64,000 nt of DNA from Ruegeria sp. EL01 (GCF_900313035.1 NZ_OMPS01000004.1:1-64000), one strand, 5' to 3'; positions 44,992 to 55,438 are shown, counted from the stretch's first letter. Notes: a model not told the origin generated them from the letters alone. Numbers and translations: made by a program.

Positions 44992-46349
44992 GCCGATACC
45001 TCCAACACGTTGGTCGCTTCGCCCTGATCCTCAAGGAAATAGCGCTCAAGCAGTGCCTTAGCCGTTTCAAGCCGATAGCGTGCCGAGGCGCGCATGTCCG
45101 TCATCGGGGCAAAATCATCGGCAAAGGCCAGCTTGGCGGGTTGAATGGTCTCGTGCGACCATGGGTTTCCGAGCAGCGCAGCCTCAACATTTGCAGCCCG
45201 TTTGGGGACGCCGGCCATGCCGCCAAAGGCGATACGTGCCTCAGCGACGACACCGTCCGCGACTGAAATGTTGAAACATCCGCACACGGCCGAGATATCC
45301 TGATCGAACCGTTTGCTAAGTTTGTAGCATTTCAACCGGTCCGCTTGACGCGGAAAGCTGACGGCTTCGACAAATTCGCCGGTTGCGCGGTCTTGCTTGC
45401 CGTAGTCAATGAAGAAGCTCTCCAACGGGATCGATCGCCGCGCGTCGCCTTTGCGTAGATGCAGAGTAGCCTTCAGCGCGATCAGCGCTGGCGGGTTGTC
45501 CCCGATGGGGGAGCCGTTTGCGATATTACCACCGACAGTTGCTGCGTGGCGCACCTGAACACTGGCATAGCGGCGGATCATCTCGGCGTAGGACGGATGC
45601 AGATCAGCAAGCGCTTCACCCATCTGGTTCATGTCGACCATGGCTCCGAACCGGATTTCGTTGTCGGTGACGGTGATGTCTTTCAGGTCATCACAGCCAT
45701 TCAGGAAAATCACCGGATCCAGATCGCGAAGCTGCTTAGTGACCCACAGGCCCACATCGGTCGCACCGGCGACCAAAGTGGCATTCGGGTGGTCGGCGTA
45801 AACCTTGGCCAGGTCGTCCGAGGACATTGGCAACATCGGGGACGATGATGGCAATGCGACCGGTTTGTCCTTGACCCAAACCGGGACGGGCTGATCCTCG
45901 ACCGCTTGCGCGGCGCGGATGATCGGCGCGTAACCCGTGCAGCGGCACAGGTTGCCCGCAAGTTGGGTGTCGTGATCTGTTGCCCCAGTGGTGTGACCGG
46001 CCACCATCGACATGACAAAACCCGGGGTGCAGAAACCGCATTGAGATCCGTGCAGGTCTATCATCGCCTGTTGAACAGGGTGTGTCTCGCCGTTTGGGCT
46101 GCTGGCACCTTCTACTGTACGCACAGCCTTTCCATGCAGCTGAGGTAGGAACAGAATGCAGGAATTCAGCGCCTTGGCGCCGTCTTCGTCCGTCACCATG
46201 ATGGTGCAGGCCCCGCAATCGCCTTCGTTGCAACCTTCCTTGGTGCCGGTTAGGCCGCGATCCTCGCGCAGCCAGTCCAGCAGGGTCGCTGTCGGATCAA
46301 CATCCGCCAGCTCCACTGTCTCTCCGTTCAGAAGAAACGTGATGTTCAT
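44988..46349 (-). CDS. xdhA: Xanthine dehydrogenase FAD/iron-sulfur subunit XdhA
   Basis: The 453-residue protein has two [2Fe-2S] clusters: [16 protein letters not shown] for the plant-type ferredoxin and [13 protein letters not shown] with [11 protein letters not shown] for the second. A FAD domain follows ([32 protein letters not shown]). It is the first gene of the xdhABC-transporter operon on the minus strand. Its stop overlaps the xdhB start. Its promoter should lie in 46350-46693. Confidence 0.95.
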   Translation of the reverse strand: MNITFLLNGETVELADVDPTATLLDWLREDRGLTGTKEGCNEGDCGACTIMVTDEDGAKALNSCILFLPQLHGKAVRTVEGASSPNGETHPVQQAMIDLHGSQCGFCTPGFVMSMVAGHTTGATDHDTQLAGNLCRCTGYAPIIRAAQAVEDQPVPVWVKDKPVALPSSSPMLPMSSDDLAKVYADHPNATLVAGATDVGLWVTKQLRDLDPVIFLNGCDDLKDITVTDNEIRFGAMVDMNQMGEALADLHPSYAEMIRRYASVQVRHAATVGGNIANGSPIGDNPPALIALKATLHLRKGDARRSIPLESFFIDYGKQDRATGEFVEAVSFPRQADRLKCYKLSKRFDQDISAVCGCFNISVADGVVAEARIAFGGMAGVPKRAANVEAALLGNPWSHETIQPAKLAFADDFAPMTDMRASARYRLETAKALLERYFLEDQGEATNVLEVSA

Positions 46350-46693
46350 TCGTGAAACCCGTCGCGTTACCCGGTTGCGCCCCTCGGTGCCCTCCTTCGA
46401 TGCGACGTAGAAAGAGCGGCGGGCTGGTAGCTTGCCGTTAGATGTTAGAAACAGCGTAAGTGATCTGGCAAGAAAAACTGCCTATTTAATGCACCATTGT
46501 ATACAGACGGCAATGTCTAGTCGGGTTAGTGTACCGTTCAGTGGATTGTAACTAAAGTGTTTTTCGCACTGGGTCGGTATCATCACCCGAAACACCTTCT
46601 GAAAAAGCCGAATAATCAGCGGTTGCGTTTTAGACAGGTCCAAGGTGCTGTTCTTGCTTTTGCACGACCGCCGGCTGCGATAGCCTGCGGGAT
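46350..46693. other. Divergent intergenic region between xdhA and dnaE
   Basis: It contains the leaders and promoters of both genes. The palindrome TTGTATACAG lies at 46497-46506. A/T-rich parts at 46470-46510 could carry the -10/-35 elements. No gene or RNA was recognised. Confidence 0.5.
46497..46506. promoter_or_regulatory. Candidate GntR-type operator upstream of xdhA
   Basis: TTGTATACAG contains the perfect palindrome TGTATACA. TTGTATACAA-like sites are bound by FadR-subfamily GntR regulators, some of which control purine catabolism. No such regulator is in this window. A chance occurrence is possible. Confidence 0.35.
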
Positions 46694-49600
46694 ATGAGCA
46701 GCTCTCCTCGATTCATTCACCTCCGCGTTCACACCGAATACTCTTTGCTGGAAGGCGCCGTGCGGCTGAAAAAGCTGCCGGGTCTGTGCGAGAAGATGGA
46801 CATGCCCGCCGTCGCGGTGACCGACACCAACTCCATGTTCTCGGCGCTGGAGTTCTCGGTGACCGCAAGTGATGCGGGTGTCCAGCCAATCATGGGATGT
46901 CAGGTCGATTTGACTTACGTGCAGGCGCAACCCGGTGAAAAGCCTAAGATCCCCGCGCCGTTGGTGCTGCTGGCCCAGTCCGAGGTTGGGTATGAGAACC
47001 TGATGAAACTCAGTTCGTGCCTGTACGTGGATAAGGGCGGGCAGCTGCCGCAGGTCACGTTGGAGGAACTGGCCGAACGTTCGGATGGTCTGATCTGCCT
47101 GTCCGGCGGTCCGGACGGTCCGGTCGGGCGATTGCTGCAACAAGGCCAGCGCCCAGCGGCCGATGCCTTGATGGATCGGTTGGCGTCGATATTTCCCAAC
47201 CGCCTGTACGTTGAACTGCAACGCCACCCAGGCGAAGATGGTCAGCCCGAGGCCGAGCGTCTGACAGAACGCGGCCATGTCGAGATGGCCTATGCCAAGA
47301 ACCTGCCGCTGGTGGCCACCAATGACGTCTATTTCCCGACCTCGGATATGTATGAGGCGCATGACGCGCTGATTTGTATTTCTGAAGGCGCCTATGTGGA
47401 CCAGCAGGCCGGTCGCCGTCGCCTGACCGCACAGCATTACTTTAAGTCGCAGCAGGAAATGGTCACGTTGTTTGCGGACCTACCTGAAGCCATCGAGAAC
47501 ACGGTCGAGATCGCCAAACGTTGCGCTTTCATGGCCTATCGTCGCGATCCGATCCTGCCGAAGTTCGCAGATGATGAGGTCGCCGAGCTGCGCCGCATCG
47601 CCAATGAAGGTTTGCAAAAACGCCTTGCCGTGATCCCGCACGCGGTGACGCCCAAGGAATATCAGGAACGGCTGGATTTTGAGCTTGATATCATCGAGGG
47701 GATGGGTTTCCCGGGCTATTTTCTGATCGTTGCCGACTTTATCCAGTGGTCCAAGGATCAGGACATTCCGGTTGGTCCGGGGCGGGGCTCAGGCGCGGGT
47801 TCTCTGGTGGCCTATGCGCTGACAATCACCGACCTTGACCCCCTGCGCTATTCGCTCCTGTTCGAACGGTTCCTGAACCCCGAGCGTGTCTCGATGCCCG
47901 ACTTCGACATCGATTTCTGTATGGATCGCCGGGAAGAGGTGATCCGCTACGTGCAGCAGAAATACGGGCGTGACAAGGTGGGGCAGATCATCACCTTCGG
48001 CGCGCTACTGTCGAAGGCAGCCGTGCGTGACATCGGGCGGGTTCTGCAAATGCCATATGGCCAAGTGGACCGCCTGTCCAAGATGATCCCGGTCGAAGGC
48101 GTAAAGCCCGTTTCCATCGAAAAAGCCCTGAAAGACGAACCCCGCCTGCGCGAAGAAGCCCGCAACGAAGAGGTCGTCGACCGGCTGCTGACCTACGGTC
48201 AGCAGGTTGAAGGGTTGTTGCGGAATGCCTCGACCCACGCGGCGGGTGTGGTGATCGGGGATCGTCCGTTGGACGCGCTGGTGCCGCTGTACCAAGATCC
48301 GCGATCCGATATGCCCGCAACCCAGTTCAATATGAAATGGGTGGAACAGGCCGGTCTGGTCAAATTCGACTTTCTGGGCCTGAAAACCCTGACGGTGATC
48401 CAGAACGCCATGGACCTGATTTTCAAATCCGGGCGCGATCTGCACATCGCTGCTGATGGCACTGAACTTTATGAACCTGCGGACGGGGCCAAAAACCAGA
48501 TCAACGCCATCCCGTTGGATGATGAGGCGACGTATAAACTCTATTCGGCGGCCAAAACGGTGGCGGTGTTCCAGGTGGAATCCAGCGGCATGATGGACGC
48601 GCTCAAGCGGATGAAGCCGGACTGTATCGAAGATATCATCGCCCTCGTCGCGCTCTACCGTCCCGGCCCGATGGAGAACATTCCCAAGTTCTGCGAGGTC
48701 AAAAACGGGCTGAGCGAACGGGACACGCTGCACCCGTCTATCGACCATATTTTGGACGAGACCCAAGGCATCATCGTCTACCAGGAACAGGTGATGCAGA
48801 TCGCTCAGGAGATGGCGGGCTATAGCCTCGGCGGTGCGGATTTGCTGCGCCGCGCCATGGGTAAGAAAATCCAGGAGGCGATGGACGCCGAACGGCCCAA
48901 ATTCCTCCGGGGCGCCGGCGAGAACGACGTGGACGAAGCCAAGGCGACCGAGGTCTGGAACCTGTTGGACAAGTTCGCCAATTACGGCTTCAACAAATCC
49001 CATGCCGCCGCCTATGCCGTCGTCAGTTATCAAACAGGTTGGCTGAAAGCCAACCACCCGGTCGAGTTTATGGCGGGTGTCATGAACTGCGATATCCACC
49101 TGACTGACAAGCTTGCGGTCTACTTCGAGGAAGTCCGCAAGGGGCTGGAACTGCCTTATGTACCGCCTTGCGTGAACCGATCTCACGCCTCCTTTGATGT
49201 GGCCGAGGGACACCTTGTCTATGCGCTGGGCGCCCTCAAGAACGTTGGCGTCGAGGCGATGAACCTTGTGGTGGAAGGGCGTCGAGCCGGAGGCGCGCAG
49301 AGCGATGCTGCTGACAAGCCTTTCGTCAACCTGTTCGATTTCGCCCGACGCCTTGATCTGAAGAAGGTCGGAAAACGTCCGCTTGAGATGCTGGCGCGGG
49401 CAGGGGCCTTTGACGAGCTCGACAAGAACCGCCGTCGGGTTTTCGACAGCCTCGAACAGTTGGTGCAATATTCCGCCGCGATTCACGAACAGAAGAACTC
49501 CAACCAAGTGTCGCTATTTGGTGAGGCAGGGGATGATTTACCTGAACCGCGCCTGGCACCAACCCCGGATTGGTTGCCTGCCGAACGCCTCAGTGAAGAG

Positions 49601-50221
49601 TTCAAGGCGATTGGGTTTTATCTGTCCGGCCATCCGCTGGATGACTACATGCCTGCGCTCAAGCGCAAACAGGTTCTGACGCTGGATCAGGTGACAGAAA
49701 AAGCCCGTGGCGGTGCGTTCATTGCCAAGATGGCGGGTGTTGTGGCCGGGCGACAGGAACGGAAGTCCGCCCGTGGCAACCGTTTCGCCTTTGCGCAATT
49801 GTCCGACCCAAGCGGTGCTTACGAGGTTACGCTGTTCTCCGAGACCTTGGAAAAATCGCGCGAGTTTCTGGAAACCGGCGCGCAGGTTGTGCTGACCGCC
49901 GAAGCGACGATGGAGGCTGATCAGCTCAAGCTACTGGGGCGCTCTGTCGGGCCAGTCGATTCGGTTGTGGCCGACGCCGGTGCCACCGGTCTTCGGATTT
50001 TTGTGGATCAGGCCCAGGCAGTGCCAACGCTCGCCAAAGTGTTGGAAGACGCCGCCAGCGCCGCACGCAGCGCGGCCAAAGGCCCGATCCAGCTTTGTCT
50101 GCTGGATCCGGGGTTGCCCGGCGATGTTGAACTGGAACTGGGGCAGGATTTCCCCATCAACCCACAGATCAAAGGCGCGCTGAAATCGCTGGAAGGCGTG
50201 ATGTCAGTCGAGGAGATCTGA
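46694..50221 (+). CDS. dnaE: DNA polymerase III alpha subunit DnaE
   Basis: The 1175-residue protein starts with a PHP domain (FIHLRVHTEYSLLEGAVRL). The C-family polymerase core has GPGRGSGAGSLVAYAL, PDFDIDFCMDRREEVI (catalytic Asp pair) and the third Asp region FDFLGLKTLTVIQ. A helix-hairpin-helix region and an OB-fold follow. It is the replicative polymerase (DnaE1 by length and motifs) and essential. There is no intein or frameshift. Confidence 0.97.
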   Translation: MSSSPRFIHLRVHTEYSLLEGAVRLKKLPGLCEKMDMPAVAVTDTNSMFSALEFSVTASDAGVQPIMGCQVDLTYVQAQPGEKPKIPAPLVLLAQSEVGYENLMKLSSCLYVDKGGQLPQVTLEELAERSDGLICLSGGPDGPVGRLLQQGQRPAADALMDRLASIFPNRLYVELQRHPGEDGQPEAERLTERGHVEMAYAKNLPLVATNDVYFPTSDMYEAHDALICISEGAYVDQQAGRRRLTAQHYFKSQQEMVTLFADLPEAIENTVEIAKRCAFMAYRRDPILPKFADDEVAELRRIANEGLQKRLAVIPHAVTPKEYQERLDFELDIIEGMGFPGYFLIVADFIQWSKDQDIPVGPGRGSGAGSLVAYALTITDLDPLRYSLLFERFLNPERVSMPDFDIDFCMDRREEVIRYVQQKYGRDKVGQIITFGALLSKAAVRDIGRVLQMPYGQVDRLSKMIPVEGVKPVSIEKALKDEPRLREEARNEEVVDRLLTYGQQVEGLLRNASTHAAGVVIGDRPLDALVPLYQDPRSDMPATQFNMKWVEQAGLVKFDFLGLKTLTVIQNAMDLIFKSGRDLHIAADGTELYEPADGAKNQINAIPLDDEATYKLYSAAKTVAVFQVESSGMMDALKRMKPDCIEDIIALVALYRPGPMENIPKFCEVKNGLSERDTLHPSIDHILDETQGIIVYQEQVMQIAQEMAGYSLGGADLLRRAMGKKIQEAMDAERPKFLRGAGENDVDEAKATEVWNLLDKFANYGFNKSHAAAYAVVSYQTGWLKANHPVEFMAGVMNCDIHLTDKLAVYFEEVRKGLELPYVPPCVNRSHASFDVAEGHLVYALGALKNVGVEAMNLVVEGRRAGGAQSDAADKPFVNLFDFARRLDLKKVGKRPLEMLARAGAFDELDKNRRRVFDSLEQLVQYSAAIHEQKNSNQVSLFGEAGDDLPEPRLAPTPDWLPAERLSEEFKAIGFYLSGHPLDDYMPALKRKQVLTLDQVTEKARGGAFIAKMAGVVAGRQERKSARGNRFAFAQLSDPSGAYEVTLFSETLEKSREFLETGAQVVLTAEATMEADQLKLLGRSVGPVDSVVADAGATGLRIFVDQAQAVPTLAKVLEDAASAARSAAKGPIQLCLLDPGLPGDVELELGQDFPINPQIKGALKSLEGVMSVEEI

Positions 50222-50312
50222 CCGGCCACGGCTTTGTTGCCAGATAGTCCAGGCCTCGCTAGGCTGAATTCAGAATGTGTATTCGAAGGTCAGATCATAG
50301 GAGAGCACCCAG

Positions 50313-50531
50313 ATGAAAATTGCGGGTACCGGTTTCAGAACACTCACTTTGGCCACGGCTGCGTCGCTGGTGCTGGTCTCAGCATCGGCGGGACTTGCCG
50401 ATAACAAAAAGAAGAAGAATACGATCGAAGGCGCGCTGATCGGCGCGGGGGTTGGTGCACTGATCGGAGACGGCAAAGGCGCCGCCATTGGTGGTGTGGC
50501 CGGTGCATTTATCGGACACAACTGGAAGTGA
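50313..50531 (+). CDS. Small exported glycine-zipper protein (YMGG-like)
   Basis: The 72-residue protein has a Sec signal (MKIAGTGFRTLTLATAASLV, LADN junction), a basic KKKKN turn and a glycine zipper GALIGAGVGALIGDGKGAAI followed by GGVAGAFIGHN. Glycine-zipper 2TM/YMGG proteins are small envelope-associated proteins of unclear role. It is translationally coupled (GTGA) to the next gene. Confidence 0.75.
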   Translation: MKIAGTGFRTLTLATAASLVLVSASAGLADNKKKKNTIEGALIGAGVGALIGDGKGAAIGGVAGAFIGHNWK

Positions 50532-50905
50532 ATGCGATGCGGATGACCCCCTTAAAAGCCGTATTGGTAAGCGTTTGTGCGGCACTGCCGAGCGTGGCCA
50601 CTGCTGATGAAGCTGCCGAACAAATGGTTCAGGATGCGCTGCCTGTGATGTACCATACCTGTGCCTCGGTCGTAGAAGAGGCAGATGGGGACGAAGCCTT
50701 TATCTATGCCGTCGTGGGAAAGCTGACCGCAGTGTCGGTCTATAATCGCCAGATCGATATCAATGACCACGCGGCCTCTGACGAGGATAAAGCCAAGCTG
50801 TATCAGGCATTTGTGGCAGCACTGCGCGATGGGTGTGCGGATGACAAAGACGCACTGCTGGCCGGTGTTGTTGACAATGCGGTGAAATCAACGCTGGGAT
50901 TGTGA
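50528..50905 (+). CDS. Small periplasmic protein of unknown function
   Basis: The 125-residue protein has a signal peptide (MTPLKAVLVSVCAALPSVAT, cleavage before ADEAAEQM) and a helical, acidic mature part with two Cys (YHTCASVV; LRDGCADDK) likely forming a disulfide. The start may be the GTG at 50528 that overlaps the previous stop, or ATG at 50537 or 50543. No family was recognised. Coupling suggests a function together with the glycine-zipper protein. Confidence 0.65.
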   Translation: MNAMRMTPLKAVLVSVCAALPSVATADEAAEQMVQDALPVMYHTCASVVEEADGDEAFIYAVVGKLTAVSVYNRQIDINDHAASDEDKAKLYQAFVAALRDGCADDKDALLAGVVDNAVKSTLGL

Positions 50906-50948
50906 TGAGCTTATCGCTAGGTCTGTTGCGGCTTAGCTTCGTGACCGG

Positions 50949-51707
50949 CTAGCCATCCTGACGAAGCGCAGGCAGCCCGACGCCGGTGCTGTCAAACCCG
51001 CCATCGGATGCGATCACTTGTCCGGTCACATAGCTGGCCTTATCCGAACACAGAAAGCAGATCACCTCGGCGATCTCTTGTTCTGACCCATAGCGGTTCA
51101 AAGGGATGGCATCGTGATAGGCGGCGATGATCTCGGGCGTGTGCACCGCCATCGCCAGCTTGGTGCGGACCGGACCGGGACAGACACAGTTGGCGCGGAC
51201 ACCATATTCACCCAGTTCCGCTGCCTGCTGTTTCGTCAGGTGGATAACCCCTGCCTTTGATGTGCCATATGCCACCCGCAATGTGCTGGCCCGCAGCCCC
51301 GAGATTGAGGCGATATTGACGATTGCGCCTTTGCTTTCCTTCAGTGCGGGCACAGCCGCCTGACTGACTAGAAAAACACCGTCGAGATTGGTTTCCATAA
51401 CCCGTCGCCAGGTCGCGAACTCCGCCTCTTCGATAGGACCAAAATCCGCCACGCCCGCATTGTTCACAACCGCGTCGATCCGCCCGAAGGTGGTGAGGAC
51501 TGCCGCGGCCATTTCGGATACTTGCTCCGGATCTGAGATGTCGTGGAAAAACGGACGTGCACCGTCCAGCCCCTCAGCTGCCAGCTTTAATTCATCCGCG
51601 TCCCGGTCCACCATTGCGACCTGCCAGCCGTGTTGTAGAAACAGTTTCGTGGTGGCCAAACCGATGCCACGGGCAGCTCCGGTCACAAGCGCCAGTTTTT
51701 GGGTCAT
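50949..51707 (-). CDS. Short-chain dehydrogenase/reductase (SDR)
   Basis: The 252-residue classical SDR has the cofactor motif TGAARGIGLATTK, NNAG in VVNNAGVADFG, catalytic Ser in IASISGLRAS and YxxxK in AYGTSKAGVIHL, and the C-terminal VTGQVIASDGGF. Asp in VAMVDRDADEL points to NAD(H). It belongs to the 3-oxoacyl-ACP reductase/2,5-diketogluconate-like broad group. The substrate is not predictable. It is convergent with the small genes to its left. Confidence 0.9.
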   Translation of the reverse strand: MTQKLALVTGAARGIGLATTKLFLQHGWQVAMVDRDADELKLAAEGLDGARPFFHDISDPEQVSEMAAAVLTTFGRIDAVVNNAGVADFGPIEEAEFATWRRVMETNLDGVFLVSQAAVPALKESKGAIVNIASISGLRASTLRVAYGTSKAGVIHLTKQQAAELGEYGVRANCVCPGPVRTKLAMAVHTPEIIAAYHDAIPLNRYGSEQEIAEVICFLCSDKASYVTGQVIASDGGFDSTGVGLPALRQDG

Positions 51708-51818
51708 TTGCTATCTCCGCCTACCGCCCTTTGGGGTCGCTTGCATCGTTCAGGATGTTGTACGGGTCGCAACACCCGCTCTCTGAGTGTTGTACAACTG
51801 CACACATTCACCGCATCT

Positions 51819-52013
51819 TCAATAATGCGGTGGGCGTTCGTCCCCCAAGACGATACCGCCTGTTCCTTCCTGAGCCCGCTCCCCTTCGCGTCTTACCAGC
51901 ATCTCAACCCGGCGGGTCAGGTTATCAATCTCGTCCTGTTGCCGGGTGACAACCGCGTTTAGGTCTTCAACTATACGGGTCAGATGGGCGATCTGTTCTT
52001 CCAGATGCTGCAT
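51819..52013 (-). CDS. slyX: SlyX family protein
   Basis: The 64-residue protein MQHLEEQIAHLTRIVEDLN... is mostly a coiled coil (LNAVVTRQQDEIDNLTRRVE) ending in DERPPHY, the conserved SlyX tail. The start at 52013 matches the family; a longer frame to 52070 adds nothing recognisable. The function is unknown. Confidence 0.88.
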   Translation of the reverse strand: MQHLEEQIAHLTRIVEDLNAVVTRQQDEIDNLTRRVEMLVRREGERAQEGTGGIVLGDERPPHY

Positions 52014-52170
52014 ATCGGGTTCCTGTGGGGGCTTGTCTCTGCTTCGCTCATAGCGGTCCGGCAGGCGCATGACCAGTGAAACCGCGCTGAGTGGCAGAGC
52101 GTTGGCTTGCCCCGATCCCGGCCATGGGATAGACCGCGCGCGGAACGACTAACTCCCAAGGACGCCCCAA

Positions 52171-53658
52171 ATGGCCAAGCCCAAGAAACAGCCCCGCCCC
52201 AAGGCCATCACGCCGAAAGGGTTCCGCGACTATTTCGGCCAGGAAGTCACGCAGCGCACCGAGATGCTGCGGGCCATTGCGGACGTCTATCACCGCTACG
52301 GCTTTGACGCGCTTGAAAGCAGCGCGGTTGAGACGGTCGAGGCGCTGGGCAAGTTTCTGCCCGATGTAGATCGCCCGAACGAGGGCGTCTTTGCGTGGCA
52401 GGAAGTTGACGAGAATGACAAGGGCGACTGGATGGCCCTGCGCTATGACCTGACCGCGCCATTGGCGCGTGTTTACGCGCAGCACCGTAACGATTTGCCC
52501 ACACCCTATCGCCGCTATGCGATGGGGGTCGTCTGGCGCAACGAAAAACCCGGACCGGGGCGGTATCGTCAGTTTTATCAATGCGATGCGGATACGGTGG
52601 GCACGGCCTCGATGGCCGCGGATGCCGAGATTTGCGCGATGTTGTCGGACACGCTGGAGACCGTGGGTATCCCCCGTGGTGACTATTTGGTGCGGGTGAA
52701 CAACCGTAAAGTTCTGAACGGCGTGCTTGAGGCGATGGGGCTGGGCGACGATGTCGCTACGCGGGACGCCGTACTGCGCACCATCGACAAGTTCGACAAG
52801 GTCGGAAAAGCCGGGGTGCGCGAGTTGCTGACCAAGGGTCGACTGGATGCGTCAGGCGCGTTTATCGACGGTGTCGGCCTCAGCGATGATCAGGCCGAGC
52901 CGGTGATTGCGTTTCTGACGTCCAAAGCTGCGGTTACAGCCGGAACGCTGGCCAATCTACGGGCCGCTGTTGGTGATAGCAAGATTGGCGCAGATGGGAT
53001 CGACGAACTGGAACAGATCGGCGCGCTGCTGGATGCGGGGGGGTATGGCACGGATCGTATCGAGATCGATCCATCGGTTGTGCGCGGCCTCGGCTACTAC
53101 ACCGGCCCCGTCTACGAAGCCGAACTGACTTTTGAGATTTTCGACGAAAAAGACCGTAAGCGTCAATTCGGGTCCGTTGCCGGTGGTGGTCGCTACGATG
53201 ATCTTGTGAAACGCTTTACCGGGCAAGAAGTCCCGGCAACTGGTATTTCTATCGGAGTTGATCGGCTATTGGCCGCCCTACGCGAAAAGGGTCGGATCAG
53301 TGCCCAAGCCACTGGACCTGTTGTCGTGACCGTCATGGATCGTGACCGTATGGCAGACTATCAGGCAATGGTGGCTGAGCTGCGCAATGCTGGCGTTCGG
53401 GCCGAAGTCTACCTGGGAAATCCCAAGAACTTTGGCAATCAGCTGAAATATGCGGACAAGCGCAATTCTTCGATCGCTGTGATCGAAGGTGGTGACGAAA
53501 AGGCGGGTGGCATCGTGCAGATCAAGGATTTGATCCTGGGTGCCAAGATCGCCGAAAGCGCAACGCTGGAGGAATGGAAAGAACGCCCCAGCCAGTTCGA
53601 AGTGCCGCGTGGTGATCTGGTCGCCAAGGTGCGTGAAATTCTGGACAGTCAGGACTGA
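52171..53658 (+). CDS. hisS: Histidyl-tRNA synthetase
   Basis: The 495-residue class II synthetase begins [16 protein letters not shown] and has motif 2 ([20 protein letters not shown] then QFYQCDAD) and the His-binding [14 protein letters not shown] with motif 3 near [15 protein letters not shown], plus the anticodon-binding domain. It charges tRNA-His. It is followed after three bases by hisZ, so hisS-hisZ-hisG form an operon, as in other Rhodobacteraceae. Confidence 0.95.
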   Translation: MAKPKKQPRPKAITPKGFRDYFGQEVTQRTEMLRAIADVYHRYGFDALESSAVETVEALGKFLPDVDRPNEGVFAWQEVDENDKGDWMALRYDLTAPLARVYAQHRNDLPTPYRRYAMGVVWRNEKPGPGRYRQFYQCDADTVGTASMAADAEICAMLSDTLETVGIPRGDYLVRVNNRKVLNGVLEAMGLGDDVATRDAVLRTIDKFDKVGKAGVRELLTKGRLDASGAFIDGVGLSDDQAEPVIAFLTSKAAVTAGTLANLRAAVGDSKIGADGIDELEQIGALLDAGGYGTDRIEIDPSVVRGLGYYTGPVYEAELTFEIFDEKDRKRQFGSVAGGGRYDDLVKRFTGQEVPATGISIGVDRLLAALREKGRISAQATGPVVVTVMDRDRMADYQAMVAELRNAGVRAEVYLGNPKNFGNQLKYADKRNSSIAVIEGGDEKAGGIVQIKDLILGAKIAESATLEEWKERPSQFEVPRGDLVAKVREILDSQD

Positions 53659-53661
53659 ACG

Positions 53662-54750
53662 ATGCCCAACCGTTCCCAGATACAGGGTCGTGCCGCGACG
53701 ATGCGCCTGCGGTTCGAGGCTGCCGGGGCACGGGTCGTGGACCCGCCCTTGCTGCAACCGGCTGAGACGCTGCTCGACCTCTATGGCGAGGATATTCGCG
53801 CGCGCGCCTACGTCACCTCCGACGCTCTGCGGGGCGAACAGATGCTACGCCCCGATTTCACCCTGCCTGTCGTTCAAATGCACATGAACGAGGGTGCAGA
53901 ACCCGCTCGATATACCTACTCGGGTGAGGTCTTTCGGCGGCAGGAACACGATCCCGACCGGTCCAATGAGTATATTCAGGTTGGCTACGAAGTTTTTGAT
54001 CGTGCCGATCCCGCCGGGGCTGACGCCGAGGTCTTTTCGCTTTTTGCCCTTCAACTGCGGGGGTTGCCTTTGCGCGCCGCCACAGGGGACATCGGCATTC
54101 TGACCGCTGCTGTGCAGGGATTGCGCACAGCAGACCGGCGCAAGGGCGCGTTGATGAGACATCTTTGGCGCCCCCGTCGCTTTCGAATTCTACTGGATCG
54201 ATTTGCCGGGCGGAAACCTGAGCCGGAACAAAGAGCTGGTCTTTTGGACGCGAAGGATCCGATGGCCTTTGGTATGCCAATGATCGGCAAACGGCGCGCC
54301 TCGGAAATTGCGGTGCGCATCGAAGCGCTGCGCGAGGACCGGGAAACCCCACCCATTTCTGATACCGAACTTGCTGGCCTCGAGTCCTTGCTGGGCGTTC
54401 GTGAAACCATGCCTTTTGCGTTGGAACAACTGCGCGATGTTGCGGTGGACCTGCCGCAGATAACGCCAGCCTTGGACCAGTTAGAGCGTCGGATCGCGGC
54501 GCTTCAGGCCCGCGGTGTCGATGTTGAAAAGCTGGATTTCGAAGCTGCCTATGGCCGGACATCCATGGAGTACTACGACGGGTTTGTCTTCGGGTTCTAC
54601 GCAGAGGGTCGCCCCGACCTGCCGCCGATTGCGACAGGTGGCAGGTACGACGCCTTGACACGCCAATTGGGTAACGGGGCGGAAATTCCAGCCATCGGCG
54701 GTGTGCTGCGTCCGGATCTGATGCTCGAGATCGAGGAGGTCGCCCAATGA
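53662..54750 (+). CDS. hisZ: ATP phosphoribosyltransferase regulatory subunit HisZ
   Basis: The 362-residue protein is a HisS-like domain without the anticodon domain: RPDFTLPVVQMHMNEGAEPA, RYTYSGEVFRRQE, NEYIQVGYEVFD, YDGFVFGFYAEGRPDLPPIA and TGGRYDALTRQLG. HisZ binds short-form HisG and makes it active and histidine-sensitive. Its stop overlaps the hisG start (ATGA). Confidence 0.93.
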   Translation: MPNRSQIQGRAATMRLRFEAAGARVVDPPLLQPAETLLDLYGEDIRARAYVTSDALRGEQMLRPDFTLPVVQMHMNEGAEPARYTYSGEVFRRQEHDPDRSNEYIQVGYEVFDRADPAGADAEVFSLFALQLRGLPLRAATGDIGILTAAVQGLRTADRRKGALMRHLWRPRRFRILLDRFAGRKPEPEQRAGLLDAKDPMAFGMPMIGKRRASEIAVRIEALREDRETPPISDTELAGLESLLGVRETMPFALEQLRDVAVDLPQITPALDQLERRIAALQARGVDVEKLDFEAAYGRTSMEYYDGFVFGFYAEGRPDLPPIATGGRYDALTRQLGNGAEIPAIGGVLRPDLMLEIEEVAQ

Positions 54751-55436
54751 GCCTGAAACTTGGCGTGCCATCCAAGGGTCGATTGATGGAGAAGACCTTT
54801 TCGTGGTTTGAAAAGCGAGGCATTACCTTGTCGCGCAGTGAATCCGAGCGGGAATATGCGGGCAAAGTCGATGGCATCGACGGCGTATCGCTGGTTCTGA
54901 TGTCTGCAGGTGAAATTCCGCGTGACCTGGCATCTGGGCGCATTCACCTAGGGGTCACTGGCACTGATCTTGTGCAGGAAAAGCTACCGCGTTGGGAACA
55001 GCAGGTCGAAGAGGTTTCCCTTTTGGGTTTTGGGCAGGCGGATCTGATTATCGCAACGCCGGCCTGTTGGGTTGATGTGGATACATTGGATGATCTGGAT
55101 GCGGTCGCAGCAGCGTTTCGCAAGACCCACGGCCACCGTTTGCGGATTGCGACAAAGTATCATCGCTTGGTGCGGGAATTCCTGTCTGACGCCGGGGTGT
55201 CTGATTTCACCCTGGTCGACAGTCAGGGCGCGACCGAAGGCACGGTAATGAATGAAACAGCCGAGGGGATTGCGGATATCACTTCGACAGGGGAAACGCT
55301 GCGGGCCAACCACCTGAAAATCCTGTCTGACGGACTGATCCTAAAGTCGCAAGCAACGTTGTGGCGTAGTCGGATAGCCAAATACAGCGCCGCAGAAAAA
55401 CAAGTTCTGACAGATCTGCTGGATCGGCTTGGCTGA
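54747..55436 (+). CDS. hisG: ATP phosphoribosyltransferase catalytic subunit (short form)
   Basis: The 229-residue protein has KLGVPSKGRLMEKT, GRIHLGVTGTDLVQEKL and IATKYHRLVREFLSDAGV, and the phosphate-binding ADITSTGETLRAN segment. It lacks the C-terminal ACT-like domain and so needs HisZ. It makes the first committed step of histidine synthesis. Its stop lies two bases from the convergent DUF1489 gene. Confidence 0.95.
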   Translation: MSLKLGVPSKGRLMEKTFSWFEKRGITLSRSESEREYAGKVDGIDGVSLVLMSAGEIPRDLASGRIHLGVTGTDLVQEKLPRWEQQVEEVSLLGFGQADLIIATPACWVDVDTLDDLDAVAAAFRKTHGHRLRIATKYHRLVREFLSDAGVSDFTLVDSQGATEGTVMNETAEGIADITSTGETLRANHLKILSDGLILKSQATLWRSRIAKYSAAEKQVLTDLLDRLG

Positions 55437-55438
55437 GG

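Noticed and set aside
48005-49507. 500-codon open frame on the minus strand inside dnaE
   Set aside because: Antisense shadow of a high-GC gene; dnaE on the plus strand is unmistakable.
51760-51800. gttgtac direct/inverted repeats upstream of the SDR gene as an operator
   Set aside because: Short and irregular; could be chance, so not listed as a feature.
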